Of a DNA stretch of 64,000 nt, positions 24,391 to 35,052 are shown one piece after another. The DNA lies in NCBI GenBank assembly GCA_030280995.1, contig JASXTE010000002.1, positions 3,917,683-3,981,682 of the forward strand, given 5' to 3'. Made by a program: the position numbers and the translations under genes. The DNA comes from Hemileia vastatrix (Eukaryota > Basidiomycota > Pucciniomycetes > Pucciniales > Zaghouaniaceae). Positions within the stretch are counted from its first letter, which is position 1. The number at the start of each line of letters is the position of its first letter. The notes under the pieces are model-generated. The model saw only the letters and a list, made by a program, of their open reading frames with translations, did not search any database and was not told the origin of the DNA.

Positions 24391-24702
24391 GACTCTTATA
24401 TGATATGATATGAAGATGTAAATGATGTATGATGTTTTGGGTTATGAAGTGTTATGCTGTGGAGTGCTGCGTATGAATGGGATGATGCTGACAAATCAGT
24501 GAAATGGGACTTGATGGTGAAATCAGCACTTTTGGTTGAGAAAGTGCGGATTTGAGTGAAATAAGTGACTTATTTCATTTTGAAATCCACCAGTATTGGG
24601 GCTAGTGTGTTTTGGAAATCCGCACTTATTTAAGTGCGGATTTGGTCAAATTTAAGTGCGGATTTGTAAGTGCGGATTTGCCAGAACTGACACCCCCTAT
24701 TA

Positions 24703-25486
24703 GAAACGTTGGGGGACTCATTGGCTTGTTTGAGTAAGGACAAGTTTGATTCAGTGTTCAACATCTCAGTGAGATAATTGTCAGCAGAGTAAGTGAGGGA
24801 TGATCCTTTTGATTTGATTTCCCTGCTGAAATCAGTGGAGAGTTCAGCTTGTGTGATTGGAAGGAGAACTTGTTACATTATTGCCTTGAATGAAGCATTG
24901 GTGAATGCAAAACCAGTCCTGATAATGGCATCAATGCTTTCTTTGACATGTTTGCAATGCTTGGAAATGGAAATAAATGGTTGAAGAGGAATAGATAAGA
25001 GGGCTTTGAAGTAAGAAAGTCGGGAGGTGTGCATGGCCTGATTAAATTTTTTATAAAGAAACAAATAAGCTTCTTGACATGAGCTTTCAGATGATAATAA
25101 GTGTTGAAAGGAAATATCAATAGTGTTGAATATGATGTTCCATGCTAATCTATCAATAAAGTTGTCGTTGGCCTGCACATTATAGTTTGTGGCATAGGTG
25201 GAAGATCCGATGTAATTGGTCATTACAATCTTGATCTGCCAATCCCAATTGTGCCAGTTGGAGCCATTGGCAGACAGTTTGGTAACACCAGTTGTTGCTT
25301 TTGTGATGCCTCTGAGTTCTTTGTGACAGCGTTGGATTTCATCAAGGGTGAGAGGAGGAGGAGGTGCAGTAGAGTAAGAGGTGGGGTTTTGGGGAGGGAG
25401 ATTGCATTGGGGTGGGGTGGGGGAAGCGGTAGTATGAGGAACAGGATTAGAGTTGTTGTCAGAAGGATTTGCAGGGGGTTCTCCAT
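24703..25486 (-). pseudogene. copia-2 gag
   Basis: The minus strand encodes a Pro/Ser/Thr-rich N-terminus, then LTLDEIQRCHKELRG, GSNWHNWDWQIKIVMTNYI (typical copia capsid start) and a helical body to a TAA near 24873. The frame then continues open to the TE2 insertion. A frameshift lies near the first Met (25486). Gag continues at 22138 beyond TE2. Confidence 0.85.
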
Positions 25487-25682
25487 GTGATCAAGTGTCT
25501 GGCATGTGTAGAAAGAAGGAAGGAGGGAGATGCCTTATCGAGTGTGAAGGTAGGTAAGGAAAAGAAATAAATGATGGTAAGGCTAAGAAGTTTTACATTG
25601 GGCAGTGTACCAGACGGGATTCAAATCTCAGCAGTACAAACACTAACTTATTTAATGATGAGTGCTAAAGGGTCCCATAATC

Positions 25683-25802
25683 TGTAGTAATGCATCAGTA
25701 TCAGAACTCTGAAAAGAATTGGAGATACTCAACTGCGCAAACTACAGTCTATATACACAAGTCATGTGATAGCTAAGTATATATATGTGTAAGTACATAA
25801 CA
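25683..25802 (-). repeat. copia-2 5' LTR
   Basis: 120-bp partner of 15047-15166. The GTAAT target duplication follows at 25803. Confidence 0.9.
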
Positions 25803-25807
25803 GTAAT

Positions 25808-26822
25808 GCTACAACCTGGTGACAACTAGGGTTAGTCTCGATGATCTCTATTCCAGAATGAATAGAGATCACCGGGTGCAGCACATTTCAGCTATATACA
25901 TGCGGTCAGCATTGTGCCCTAACCTAACTTGTGACTATCACTATGCTTATGTCCTAACACCTATTAGCAGTGTTTCTTTTTGTTTAACCTAACTTGATGA
26001 TATACTTTTTCTATAAGTAGATGCGGAACTTCTCACCTATTCCACATCCACTTTGTTCCCTCTCTCATTTATTTTATTTCGCTCACTTTATTTCATTACA
26101 TTAACACTCTATTCTTTCTCCCTAAGTTCTCAGTCCACTTGTCCACTTATTGTCCACTTCTCACTTGTCTGGTGTCCACCTTGTCCCTTGTCCACTTAAA
26201 GCTATTTGTGAAAAGCTTGCTGTGTTTTTGCCCTCCACTCCCCGCCAAAAACATGAGTTTAAGCCGTCTTTGGCGGGGGATCAGGGGCAAAATAAGAGCA
26301 AGGTTTTTCCAAATAGCTGTATTTTATCTAAATCATTGCTTACCTGCAATCTTATCTTATCAGGTAACTTTTCTCAGTCCACTTGTCCACTTATTGTCCA
26401 CTTTTCACTTGTCCCGTGTCCACCTTGTCCCTTGTCCACTTATTTTATCTAAATCATTGCTTACCTGCAATCTTATCTTATCAATTTACTGGAGATCCAA
26501 TCAAGAATGATGCAAATTTATTTTGTAACCAGGTTTGGGTACCTTGTCGCCATATTTTGTTCTATAATAGAGAAACTTACAGCAAGTCACAAAATTAAGT
26601 TAACCAAAAATTTTGTTGGGCATCCCCTGGCAGCTTGGCCAATTCAATGCCTCTGAGAGTTTCATGAAAACGATCTAGGGTATAATCATGTGCCTGTATC
26701 ACATGCTCTCTAAACCACATTTAAAAAAATCTTTTCAACACTATTTATGATATTGACCCATTGTGAAGCGTGTCTGGATTCCCATTTGAAGGAATCAACA
26801 TCAAATCAAATCACATTTACGA
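25808..26822. repeat. Repeat-rich spacer next to the host genes
   Basis: It starts with the second copy of the copia-1 leader unit. A perfect 10-bp-arm hairpin GATCTCTATT/AATAGAGATC lies at 25843-25870. A segment rich in CTTGTCCAC repeats (26126-26198) is duplicated at 26373-26490, with TTTATCTAAATCATTGCTTA also repeated (about 26323 and 26437). Between the copies a 10-bp-arm hairpin CCCCGCCAAA/TTTGGCGGGG sits at 26240-26278. No gene is supported here. Confidence 0.6.
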
Positions 26823-28260
26823 TTAGGAAGCTCCAAGATCAGGATATATATCCAATCGACGTTGATAATCGACTGGTATGCTCTGACGTATATTATGCAA
26901 CATATCAAGATTTATATCGGCTATAGCTAGACTATTACCCCAGTCATCATTATTTTCTTGATCTTGAGCTTTTGGAAAAGGATAATCTGCAGCTTGAGCC
27001 AAGATAGAACCCCAAGGATCTATGATCATGGCATGACCCCAGGAAGATCGGGATGGTGGATCAATAATATGGGTACCTATTTGAGCAGCAGCGAAAACGT
27101 AGCACTGATTTAAAAGTCAGTGTACAAGTTATCTTTTATCAGCATTGGAGCTAGTTAGCATAAGATTACTTGGTTTTCAATTGCACGGGCACGAAGCAAA
27201 GTTTCCCAATGAGGTGGTCCTGTGCGAAGGGTAAAAGAAGACTGGATTTTGGATTAGTAAATATATCTTAGGAAAGCCAAAAGAGCATTGTTATTGTTTG
27301 TTCACTGGATAGGATAGTAGTTCAGCTCCATGTCGACGATGCATAATGGCTACTTCAGGAAATCTATGAGAAACAAGCAATATAAGGGATCACATTTTAA
27401 TACTCTTAAACATGATGTGGCAGCCATGTTATTTTTAAAAAACTATTAATCGACGGGCTTGATACCTAAGATCATAACAAATCAATTGGCCCACTAGAAA
27501 TACAAAACATGCCCTGAGACATTATTTTGTGCAGCATCAGGAGTATAGGAGGTTCACATACGTTTTCCGACAGGAGTTTGGATGGGTGGTAATAGAGTCT
27601 CCCCTGGAAGAATGAAATTGGATTCATTTGTAGAGTTGAGGTTCTGTAGCAATTACAATCAGATAAACACAAAGATGAGTGTTTGACTAAAAAACTGACG
27701 ACATCAAACAAGTGTAGCTTGCGGTAAACTTGCTCTATATGACCTTGACTGTTAATGACGATTGAAGAGTTGTAGGGTCTTTGAGAATCGGGAGACTGAA
27801 GAGACTCAGACATGAGGATTGTAAAGAGACTAGCTGTAAACAGGTGGAATATGCAGGCTGACTTTTTCATGGACACCAACGGAGACCCATATGTTGTGAA
27901 GACGAGCAGCAGTAGAGAGAGCTGTTACAAAAGGGGACTTCTCGAAAGTCTCGGCAAGGGACGGATAACATTCAGGACGGGCAATAAAATCTGCCGCTTC
28001 AGGTAGGAAAAGAAGCTAGTTGCAAAAGAAAAGCAACCGCATCTTCATTCTGTGGACGAGGGGCAAGAACAAATATGAAATATGGATGAACCTTCACATT
28101 ATGCTCGGCCGCTGATTTGATGAGGCTTGTGGCTCGGCGGATGTTGAGCGCCACCAAGGACGAGCTGTGGAGAAGTAGACAAGATGATTAAAGGCCGCCA
28201 CTTGAAGGTTTTCTTTGTCCTCACCCACCTGCACATCTGCCCCACTCCTGCGAGTACCAT
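26823..28260 (-). CDS. NIT1: Nitrilase-family amidohydrolase, NIT1 type (deaminated glutathione amidase), nine exons
   Basis: The exons, read on the minus strand, are 28260-28229, 28164-28092, 28015-27863, 27795-27700, 27643-27562, 27493-27466, 27363-27306, 27241-27170 and 27104-26823. They join without frame break into 291 residues, the usual NIT1/NIT2 length, and all introns are GT-AG. The catalytic Glu-Lys-Cys triad is visible: [19 protein letters not shown] and [28 protein letters not shown] followed by [12 protein letters not shown] is typical of NIT1 rather than of omega-amidase (NIT2) proteins. NIT1 hydrolyses deaminated glutathione, a transaminase by-product, in cytosol and mitochondria (metabolite repair). 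No clear targeting peptide precedes the MVLAGVGQM start. It diverges from the Nudix gene. Substrate assignment is by family; exon borders are inferred from splice signals and protein continuity. Confidence 0.92.
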
Positions 28261-28424
28261 CAGTGAGAGAACAGCGAAAAGAGGGCTTGAAGAATGTGCA
28301 CTGTGATGGACTAAATATTATTTTTCTTGGAGCAATAGCGGCGAGAGAGGCTTTTAAGTTTGAGATCACATCCACAAATTACCAGTAGCCACTTTTTCCA
28401 CTAGAGACTGTCAGCATATGGACG
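28261..28424. promoter_or_regulatory. 164-bp intergenic interval between divergent NIT1 and Nudix genes
   Basis: The two start codons face away from each other across 164 bp, so promoter elements are probably shared. No TATA box or known motif is obvious. Confidence 0.6.
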
Positions 28425-29348
28425 ATGGCTCTTCTCAGTCCATCAGTCTGCTTCACATCTCTACATCTTGCCCAGATCCGCTTGCTGCTTGCTTTGTGCG
28501 TGGAGAACCACAAGGGGCATACTGGCTTTGCTGCTGCTCCATCAAGACAAGCAGCGGTACTTCTGCCATTATCCAACACCAATGGTCCCTCGATCGTTCT
28601 CACTATCAGGGCACGCTCACTAAAAAGCCATCCTGGACAAATTTGGTAGGGATATCCTTTCGTTCTTTAGATGTACATGTACTTTTTGCTTACTATTTTA
28701 ATGGATGTGCTGAGTAGTCTGCCCGGCGGACATGTCGATCGTTCTGATCTCTCGCCACTCTCAGCAGCTATTCGTGAAATGTATGAGGAAACAGCTATCA
28801 GACCAGAGCAAGTCGAATTTTTGGGCAAGTTGCAGCCAATTACTAATCTTTCTGCGTCATTTCAAGTTCATCCTTTCGTGGTTAGTAGATCTCACGCTTG
28901 TCAGAAGTTTGACCACTCTTTTATCTATTTATAAATAAGTATTACTTTCCAGTGTTTTGTCCATTCTCCATCGCCTTTTTCTTCTAAATCACTACCACGT
29001 TCTTATCTTCCCCGCCCTATGTCCGCGCCTTCTCTGAACCCACTTCCTGCTCTTTCCATCTCTTCATTATCAGTGGACAGGCAAGCTGAAGTTGCTGCTG
29101 TTATTCAGCTGCCTTTAGCAACTCTGCTTGATCCTACTCGGTGTAGCAAAAGTTTTTTTCGGCAGAATTCAGCTCATCCTTATCTAGAGTGGAATCTAGC
29201 TCGTGAAACACAAGGCTTTACCGAGCCATGGTGGAATCCATCCACTCAAACATATGATGATCGCTCATTGCGGCTATGGGGTCTAAGTGGTTGGTTCATC
29301 AAGTCGGTTCGATTTTCACAATCATTTTTCCAAATAATGCCTTGTTAA
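28425..29348 (+). CDS. Nudix hydrolase, coenzyme A/NADH pyrophosphatase type (PCD1/NUDT7-like), three exons
   Basis: The exons are 28425-28645, 28718-28880 and 28953-29348, with two 72-bp GT-AG introns, giving 259 residues. AAVLLPLSN opens the Nudix fold. LTIRARSLKSHPGQICLPGG, formed across intron 1, is the signature just before the Nudix box in CoA-pyrophosphatase-type members. The box itself reads GGHVDRSDL...AAIREMYEETAI, with the REx2EE metal-binding core and Ala where Gly is usual. The C-terminal part has AAVIQLPLATLLD and LRLWGLSGW, also typical. These enzymes cleave CoA, acyl-CoA or dinucleotides to 3',5'-ADP or AMP products, often in peroxisomes or mitochondria. No SKL-type ending is seen, and the last ~15 residues could change if another intron exists. 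The first in-frame ATG after an upstream stop was chosen. Confidence 0.9.
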
Positions 29349-30025
29349 CTAATATCTTTTTGATTGCTGGAAACCTAATGTGACGACAAACTCAGCCAAT
29401 TTCTACGATACACGAAACTTATTTAAATCTTTACATTATTGAGACCGCTCAATATATTGTATTGTATCCATATATTGGCTGCAAACTGATCCTATAAGCT
29501 GAGATTTCTTTCGATTTTAAAGTTTTTTAAATGGAAGAACTCAGTTTCCATTTACATCAAAATGTATGAGATGCTTTCAACTGGAAAATACAAAATGCGT
29601 TGGGTTGGAGAGAGAAAATATTGTGATAACCGGGATACAAGGAAAATACATAGAACCATTCGATTAAACAAATTATTAACAAGAACTTCACTTCTTCTTA
29701 GCAAACCTCTCAGAAAAGAAGGCTTACCAGAGATAAAGATCCCACTTTCTAGCGGGTGCCCCGCAATTTCTCTTGGTAACTATAGTTGGGGCGTTTTGGA
29801 TGTGGTTGTAGGCTATGCTTAAGAATTCTGGGTTGCGTTCCAAGTGGTTGAACGCACTAGTATGATAGTATTTTCAGCTTTTTTGCCATCTTTTTCTTCC
29901 TATCACCCAGCAGATTTGATATTAGCCATCTAGCTTGTTTGTTAAAAGGTGGCTATTATGTTTCTCTCTAATTTAGAATTTGAAGACATCAACCATTTGC
30001 TATCCTTAAATATGGCAGGACAATA
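29349..30025. other. Intergenic stretch without a supported gene
   Basis: It holds an 86-codon plus-strand open frame (29562-29822) with no recognised motif and no intron signals, probably chance. The remainder is AT-rich sequence. Confidence 0.4.
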
Positions 30026-30288
30026 GGGGGTATCAAAGTTGACCAATCTGCAATTAAATTAATTGCGGATAAAAATCCTTATACCCAAATGAGGGGGTAA
30101 CAAAGTTAGAAATCTTTGATTTTAAAATACTTCTTTTTTCCACCAAATCAACCATGACTATTTTTTAAAATATGACATTGTGCCCCAAAAACACCTTTTT
30201 AATGAGAGTTAATGTCAAGTTTGTGGCTTTATTTTTGTGTTGTGAAATGCCTTTTAAATAATTAAAAATTTCTAACTTTGATACCCCC
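30026..30288. mobile_element. MITE-like repeat with perfect 15-bp terminal inverted repeats
   Basis: GGGGGTATCAAAGTT at 30026 is matched exactly in inverted form at 30274-30288. An internal GGGGGTAACAAAGTTAGAAA at 30093 pairs with the same right end over 20 bases with one mismatch. A palindrome around CAATTAAATTAATTG lies inside the left end. No clear target duplication is seen (CAATA versus TATTA). The G-run and palindrome plan resembles TE1 and TE2. Confidence 0.65.
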
Positions 30289-30591
30289 TATTATCTTCTG
30301 CAATTATTTTTGCTAATAATTGGGTTATTAGACATTTTATGTGTCAAAGTTGATCTCTTATCTGACATTTTTCTACTTGATTTTTCATAACCACATATCA
30401 GACAACTTTCTGTCATAACCACATCTTGGCCTACTTTCATTCATAACCACATCTTTGACTACTCTCTGGATATGCCTTCTACCTTGCTGTGCACTCCCAT
30501 CCTCATCTCATCCTGTCTATTCTCTCCATTCAGAACACCTTGCTATCTCATCTACTTGTTTTTGCTCCTTTTCATCTTCAATTATCTTCAC

Positions 30592-31982
30592 ATGCCCCGT
30601 CATCATAGATCTTCTCAAAGGCAGCCTTCCCCCAGTTGTTCTTCAAATTTCACTACTCCCTCTTTCCCCCGCTCAGCCAAGAAATAAAAGACCATTCAAT
30701 TAAAAAAAGATGATTATCTCATTCTTATCAACTGGCTGAAAACTAAATCTAACTATGATTCTTGTTTTGGTACTGAAAATGCAACTAAAGTAGGATGGCC
30801 CCCAGCATCAAAAGTCAATGGCTATCTTCTAATGGCCAACAAATTATGGAATATGACCAAGGGAAGGATAGATCTTTTACCTAAACAGATGTCTGAAAAC
30901 TTCAAGCATTATTGAGCCAAATACAAGAAGGCAAAGACTCTTTCATCTTCTACTGGTTTTGGTATTACCGACCTCAATATCAGTAAGGGCATCAAATCTA
31001 TAGATGATAAACTTGATTCTTTATGTCCTTACTTTAAAGAGATGGATACTATATTTGGAGAGCAAGCTGATGTGAATCCTGCAAACATGTTGGATGGTGA
31101 AGATGCTATCTCCAAACATGATGTCAAAAGAAATCTTTTCCCTTCTTCTAATCAAGCCTCCCCTCATTTAACTTCCACAAATCAAGATATCTTTTCAATA
31201 GATCCTTTTGGCAATATAAACCAACCTGATCTAACTCAAGTATGTTTTTTTTCTTTTATCTTACCAATTCTTTTTTTTATTTACATTTTCTTATTTCTAA
31301 AGAGGCTGAAGAACAAATGCAGGAGCCACAATCAACTGAATCAGAAGCCAGCAACAATGATGAGGAGGAAAATGTGACCTTGAACAAAAAGCAAAGGGCT
31401 TCAAGTAGTCTAAATTTCAAATCTCAAAGAAGAAGAAAAAATGATACTTCATCTCAAACCCCTTTTTCTTCTATCAAAGAATTTTTGGAGAAACATGATG
31501 CTGGTAAGTGATACCAAACCTCTTAGTACTTAACTCTGCTTTTCTTCTACTTCTTGTTAATATTTCTTATCACTATAGAACAACTGGAAGTTGCTAAAAA
31601 GACTCTAAAGTTTGAAAAGAAAAAATATGAGCTCTCTTTAAGGAGGGATGACAGGGTACATGATTTGGAAGAGAGGAAGTCCAAACTCTCTTTACAAAAG
31701 GATGATAGGGCACAAGTCTTGGAGGAGAGGAAGTATGAACTCTCTTTACAGAAGGACGATAGGACACAAGCCTTAAAGGAGAAGAAATTTGAGTTATCTC
31801 CAAGTATTGAAAAGTCAAAGAAAGAGGAGAAAACACTCAAGCATTAAAACCTCATGGAACAGATGAAATATAAGCATGATTGTGATAAAAATACCAAAAA
31901 GAAAGATTTCTTGATAGAATGTGTTAGAGCTAATAAATATGTTGAGGAAATTGAATGTTTAAAGAAATTTTTTGATGACTAG
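30592..31982 (+). pseudogene. SANT/Myb-like DNA-binding gene of a Harbinger-type transposon, decayed
   Basis: The exons are 30592-31239, 31305-31503 and 31579-31982, with GT-AG introns, giving 416 codons with three in-frame stops (30685, 30913, 31845). The basic N-terminus is followed by a SANT-like helical region (DDYLILINWLKTKSNYDSCF, then KVGWPPASKVNGYLLMANKL) and GFGITDLNISKGIKSIDDKL. An acidic stretch precedes a basic KKQRASSSL...RRRK patch. Last comes a charged coiled coil made of about four 18-residue repeats of the KYELSLQKDDRTQ type. Similar genes accompany Harbinger transposases in rust genomes, where the SANT protein helps the transposase reach nuclear DNA ends. No transposase is attached here. 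Its TE2 relative is reduced to the first 28 codons. Confidence 0.75.
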
Positions 31983-32209
31983 TTTGTTTTATTTCTCTCA
32001 CACTTCAACTGTTCATAATTAATTGTACATAAAATTTTATCTTACTTTCTTGTATTTCTTTACTCTATCCATCAATAGTTGAATTTTCATATTTTAATGT
32101 TATAAATTCTTTTTTAAATAAAATTTTCAAGAATTTTTAATGTTAAAAATTTTTTTTAGTTAAAACTTTCAAGTCACATTTGAATATTTTCCAATCGTAC
32201 CCCTGCATT

Positions 32210-32410
32210 TGATTGTACTAAGGGGCAGGTAACACCAAAATTCTTTCAAGTAAAGAATTTTTCAAGTCATATATGAAATTTTGGCAATACTCCCCCCTGA
32301 ATTTTATTAAAGTAAGGGATGGGTATCACCCAAATTTCAAGTCAATTTTTTTTCTGCAAGTCTCATATGAAAATTTGGCAACACCCCCCCTGCAATTAAT
32401 TGAATTAAAG
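32210..32410. repeat. Subterminal repeat units at a transposon right end
   Basis: Three variants of a unit containing TTTGGCAAYACYCCCCC and a C-run followed by TGMAWTT occur here, separated by ~80 bases. The reverse complement matches 20870-21010. The final CCCCCCC at 32384-32390 is probably the right end of the transposon that carries the SANT-like gene. Confidence 0.55.
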
Positions 32411-32917
32411 AAATCAAATGGAAAAAAAAATTGAAAATGAAAATTTCATCAACCAATTATTTTCACCAGTCCAAATCAAGTTTTCCAATTTTATATAATA
32501 GCCATTAGAATGACCTAAAGCCAGATGCACCATCATAGAAAACCAGAAAACTATCTTGATGTAACTTTAAAAAATAAATGGTGTGGCATTCCACATCTGG
32601 GTATGCCACTTAGGTTTATTTTTGAAGATTAGTAGCACTTTTCTGGATTATCGTGCTGGATATTTGGAATTTTGAAAGATGATTATTATCATTGGATAGC
32701 CCAGATTTTTCTCAATCTTTTATGTCTTGATGGTTCTTTATCATATTTTACTGTTTTCATAGTTTTTTACTTGATTTAGTGACTTATAGTATTATTGGTG
32801 GATATGGTGTGCTGATGGAATGGCCACTGTCCTCCAGTGCTCCGGTGCATTCCGGTGAGCTGCGGTTTGCTCCAGTGATTTTCCAGTGCAAAAGCAGAGT
32901 GTACTGGAAAAATTCTG

Positions 32918-33126
32918 TCATTATGGCCAAGTTTGGTCATGGTGGCAAAATTAACTCACTGTCACAAATTTAGCTCACTCTGGCCAAATTAGCTCATTAT
33001 GGCAAAAAGAGCTCATTGTGGCAAAATCTTCTCACAATGGGAAAGTCTGGTCACTGGGTTAAAGTTTGGTCACTGTGCCAAAGTTTGGACACTGTATTAA
33101 AGTCTGGTGACTGTGGAAAAATTTGG
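32918..33126. repeat. Eleven tandem copies of a 19-bp repeat
   Basis: Eleven consecutive 19-mers of the type TCACTGTGGCAAAGTTTGG run without indels. Sequence drift between copies reaches about a third of positions, while the unit length is strictly constant. It lies upstream of an LTR-like fragment. Confidence 0.92.
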
Positions 33127-33279
33127 TTAGAATTTATTATGCTTATTAGATCAATAGTTTATTGTAGATCCAATGCATGTACGATATTGTTGGAAAGGTC
33201 TGGAGTAGGAGAATCAGATAGAAAGGGGGGAATCTTAGTCTTCTACATGTTTTTGTCTCTTTAGTTTTCCATTAGAAGG

Positions 33280-33560
33280 TTCTTTTTGAAATAATTAACA
33301 ACCACCTTCATATTTTTCATTACTCAACAAAATTAAATAAAATTATAATACCCTTATAACATTTATATTTTTCATAACACTGTTGAAATACAATAAAAAA
33401 ATTATATTTTCATTACATATAGGGTATCTTTGGAAAGGTCTCCATCTTAGGGACTTGTTTTTTATTGTCAACTCATTAAAAATAAAATCTTATAAAAACA
33501 TATAAGTCTATCTTTTCAGATCTTTCACTGGTACAACTTAATTGTTATCATCTGTCAGGC
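33280..33560 (+). repeat. Diverged LTR fragment related to gypsy-D
   Basis: TTACTCAACAAAATTAAATA, then AATACCCTTATAAC, GGGTATCTTTGGAAAGGTCT, GGGACTTG and TTTTCAGATCTTTCACTGG follow in the same order as in the gypsy-D LTR (45945-46170). The sequence ahead (32820-32890) has repeated CTCCGGTG/CTCCAGTG boxes, and the 19-bp array may belong to the same LTR. LTR ends were not located. 32411-32817 holds nothing else I can name. Confidence 0.7.
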
Positions 33561-35052
33561 TGAGTTCAAGTACAGAGACTTGAACTAGCTTTAATGGTCA
33601 GTTGTCTAGAAGAATTTAATGGTCCTATATGAATACTGTAGTAAAAATCCAATAAGTACAAAATTTAATTCAAAATAAAGGTCTCAGTAATATAATTCTC
33701 ACTAATTTTATATATGGCTTACAATCTTCTTATTTGGTAGAAAAATAGATTTTAATTATTCAAATACTATTCAAAAGACTCTAAAAGTACTAAATGATAT
33801 GTATTGTAATTGGTTTGGTTATATGGTTTAAACTGTAATGATAAAGAATGTAGAAAACAAGACCCAAAACCTCCTCCTTTTGTACACATTGAGTTCCCCA
33901 ATGAATCCCTTGATTTACCAGTCCAATACACAGTTAATGACACCTCCATCCAACTAATAGACATGTCCATCAACATATCTAGTGACCAATAACATAATTA
34001 GAAGAGTAACTAACACCAAAATCCTGAAATAATAGGGAAAACCCATCAAAATTAAATAATAAGTAAAAAAGAGAGTATATGAGTATTATACATCAATATA
34101 AAAAACTAAAGAGGGAAAATTAAGTTTAATATGAGCTTAATAATAAGGGGGATTTACTGTAGAAATTATGGGGCTAATTTTGACATTATTCTATGTGAAA
34201 TTCCCATTCAAAAATGACCAAAATTGACTGAGAAACCACCTAGAAACCCAAAAAAGTGTGTGAGATCTGGGGTAACTACATGCAGTCCTTGGAAGGAGCT
34301 TGCACAGGTAAATCCTTGACTAATTTTAGGCAAATTTAAGCATGGTAGTGAAATAAGGTGCCAAGAGTGAGGTTATCAATGAAATTAGTGCATATAAAGA
34401 GGGTCAATGCATTATTAATTAAGCTAGGACACTAAATAAGCACCTGTCGCCTATTTAAGTGTTTTTCCCCACAGTGGGAGTAGAATGTGAGGTAATTATA
34501 GTGTGAAAAAGCTTACTTGGCTAAAGATGAAGCTATTCACATGGGAAAAATGCAGGCAGTATGTGGCCAGTACACAGAAGCCATTTCTGGCATAAAAAAC
34601 ACCAAATTTGAAAAGTGTTATTTTTATGCATTTAACTAGCCAAATCAATAGTTGTAAATGAGACAAATTGAACTGTTAAAGCACATTTTTAATATTCTTA
34701 AATTTAAAGAGCATATAATCAACTTTTAAGTGAAATAAAGTGCATTTCTTGATTTTTGCATAAAACAATAAAAATAACAGCTTTAAGTATACTTAAAAAT
34801 TATGTAGACTTATAATTAAGGTTCTTAAGGTTATCCTAACATATTCCAACTTAATATTAAGTACATAAGACTTATAAAAGGTGGATATATGCATGTATAT
34901 AAGATGTTATAATGGCATTTTTTGTGTATTATCATAATTTTACTTATGTATACTGTTTGTGTACTCTCATTTATTGTTCCCATGTATAGTTCATGTGTTT
35001 AACATAACTTATAAGTACTTTTTACTCAGTCCTGGGGATATACAGGATGACA
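33561..35052. other. AT-rich stretch, probably containing the gypsy-G 3' LTR
   Basis: No gene is supported; short open frames near 33810 look like chance. At 35052 the minus strand reads a G-rich polypurine-like TTTGGTGGGCGAG followed by TGTCATCCTGTATATCCC, which would be the start of the gypsy-G 3' LTR. Its other end was not found. Confidence 0.4.

Larger units (their letters stand above)
22144..24697. mobile_element. TE2: PIF/Harbinger-like DNA transposon with intact transposase
   Basis: Terminal repeats GGGGGTGTCAGTTCTGGC and the matching inverted right end are flanked by TATTA at 22139-22143 and 24698-24702. Both ends carry AAATCCGCACTTAA palindromes. The right end has three extra copies of TAAGTGCGGATTTG. 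Minus strand 24390-23131 is a full transposase gene. The plus strand keeps only the start of a SANT-like gene (22514-22600), followed by a patch resembling the 62015-63620 element. Confidence 0.92.
14991..25802 (-). mobile_element. Ty1/copia element copia-2 with two nested DNA transposons
   Basis: 120-bp LTRs (15047-15166 and 25683-25802) start TGTTATGTAC and end TTACTACA on the element strand. They are flanked by GTAAT at 14986 and 25803. Order on the minus strand is gag (25486 to 24703), TE2, zinc knuckle (22138 to 21969), TE1, protease (18490 to 18125), integrase (17594 to 17106), then RT and RNase H (16652 to 15137). Removing TE1 and TE2 leaves an ordinary copia of about 4.8 kb. An extra partial LTR (14991-15046) precedes the 3' LTR. 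Confidence 0.92.

Noticed and set aside
25610..25650. tRNA-like GGGATTCAAATC box near the copia-2 5' end
   Set aside because: No matching acceptor stem, anticodon arm or A box could be found nearby.
28379..28603. Minus-strand ORF upstream of NIT1
   Set aside because: It overlaps exon 1 of the Nudix gene on the other strand, and the NIT1 start at 28260 is complete without it.
29562..29822. 86-codon plus-strand ORF downstream of the Nudix gene
   Set aside because: No recognised motif, no intron signals and unremarkable length in AT-rich DNA.
32918..33126. CRISPR-like array
   Set aside because: The units are contiguous with no spacers and the genome is eukaryotic.
33810..33992. 60-codon ORF with two cysteines
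   Set aside because: Too short, with no repeated or known motif. The cysteine spacing does not match the antisense gene family.
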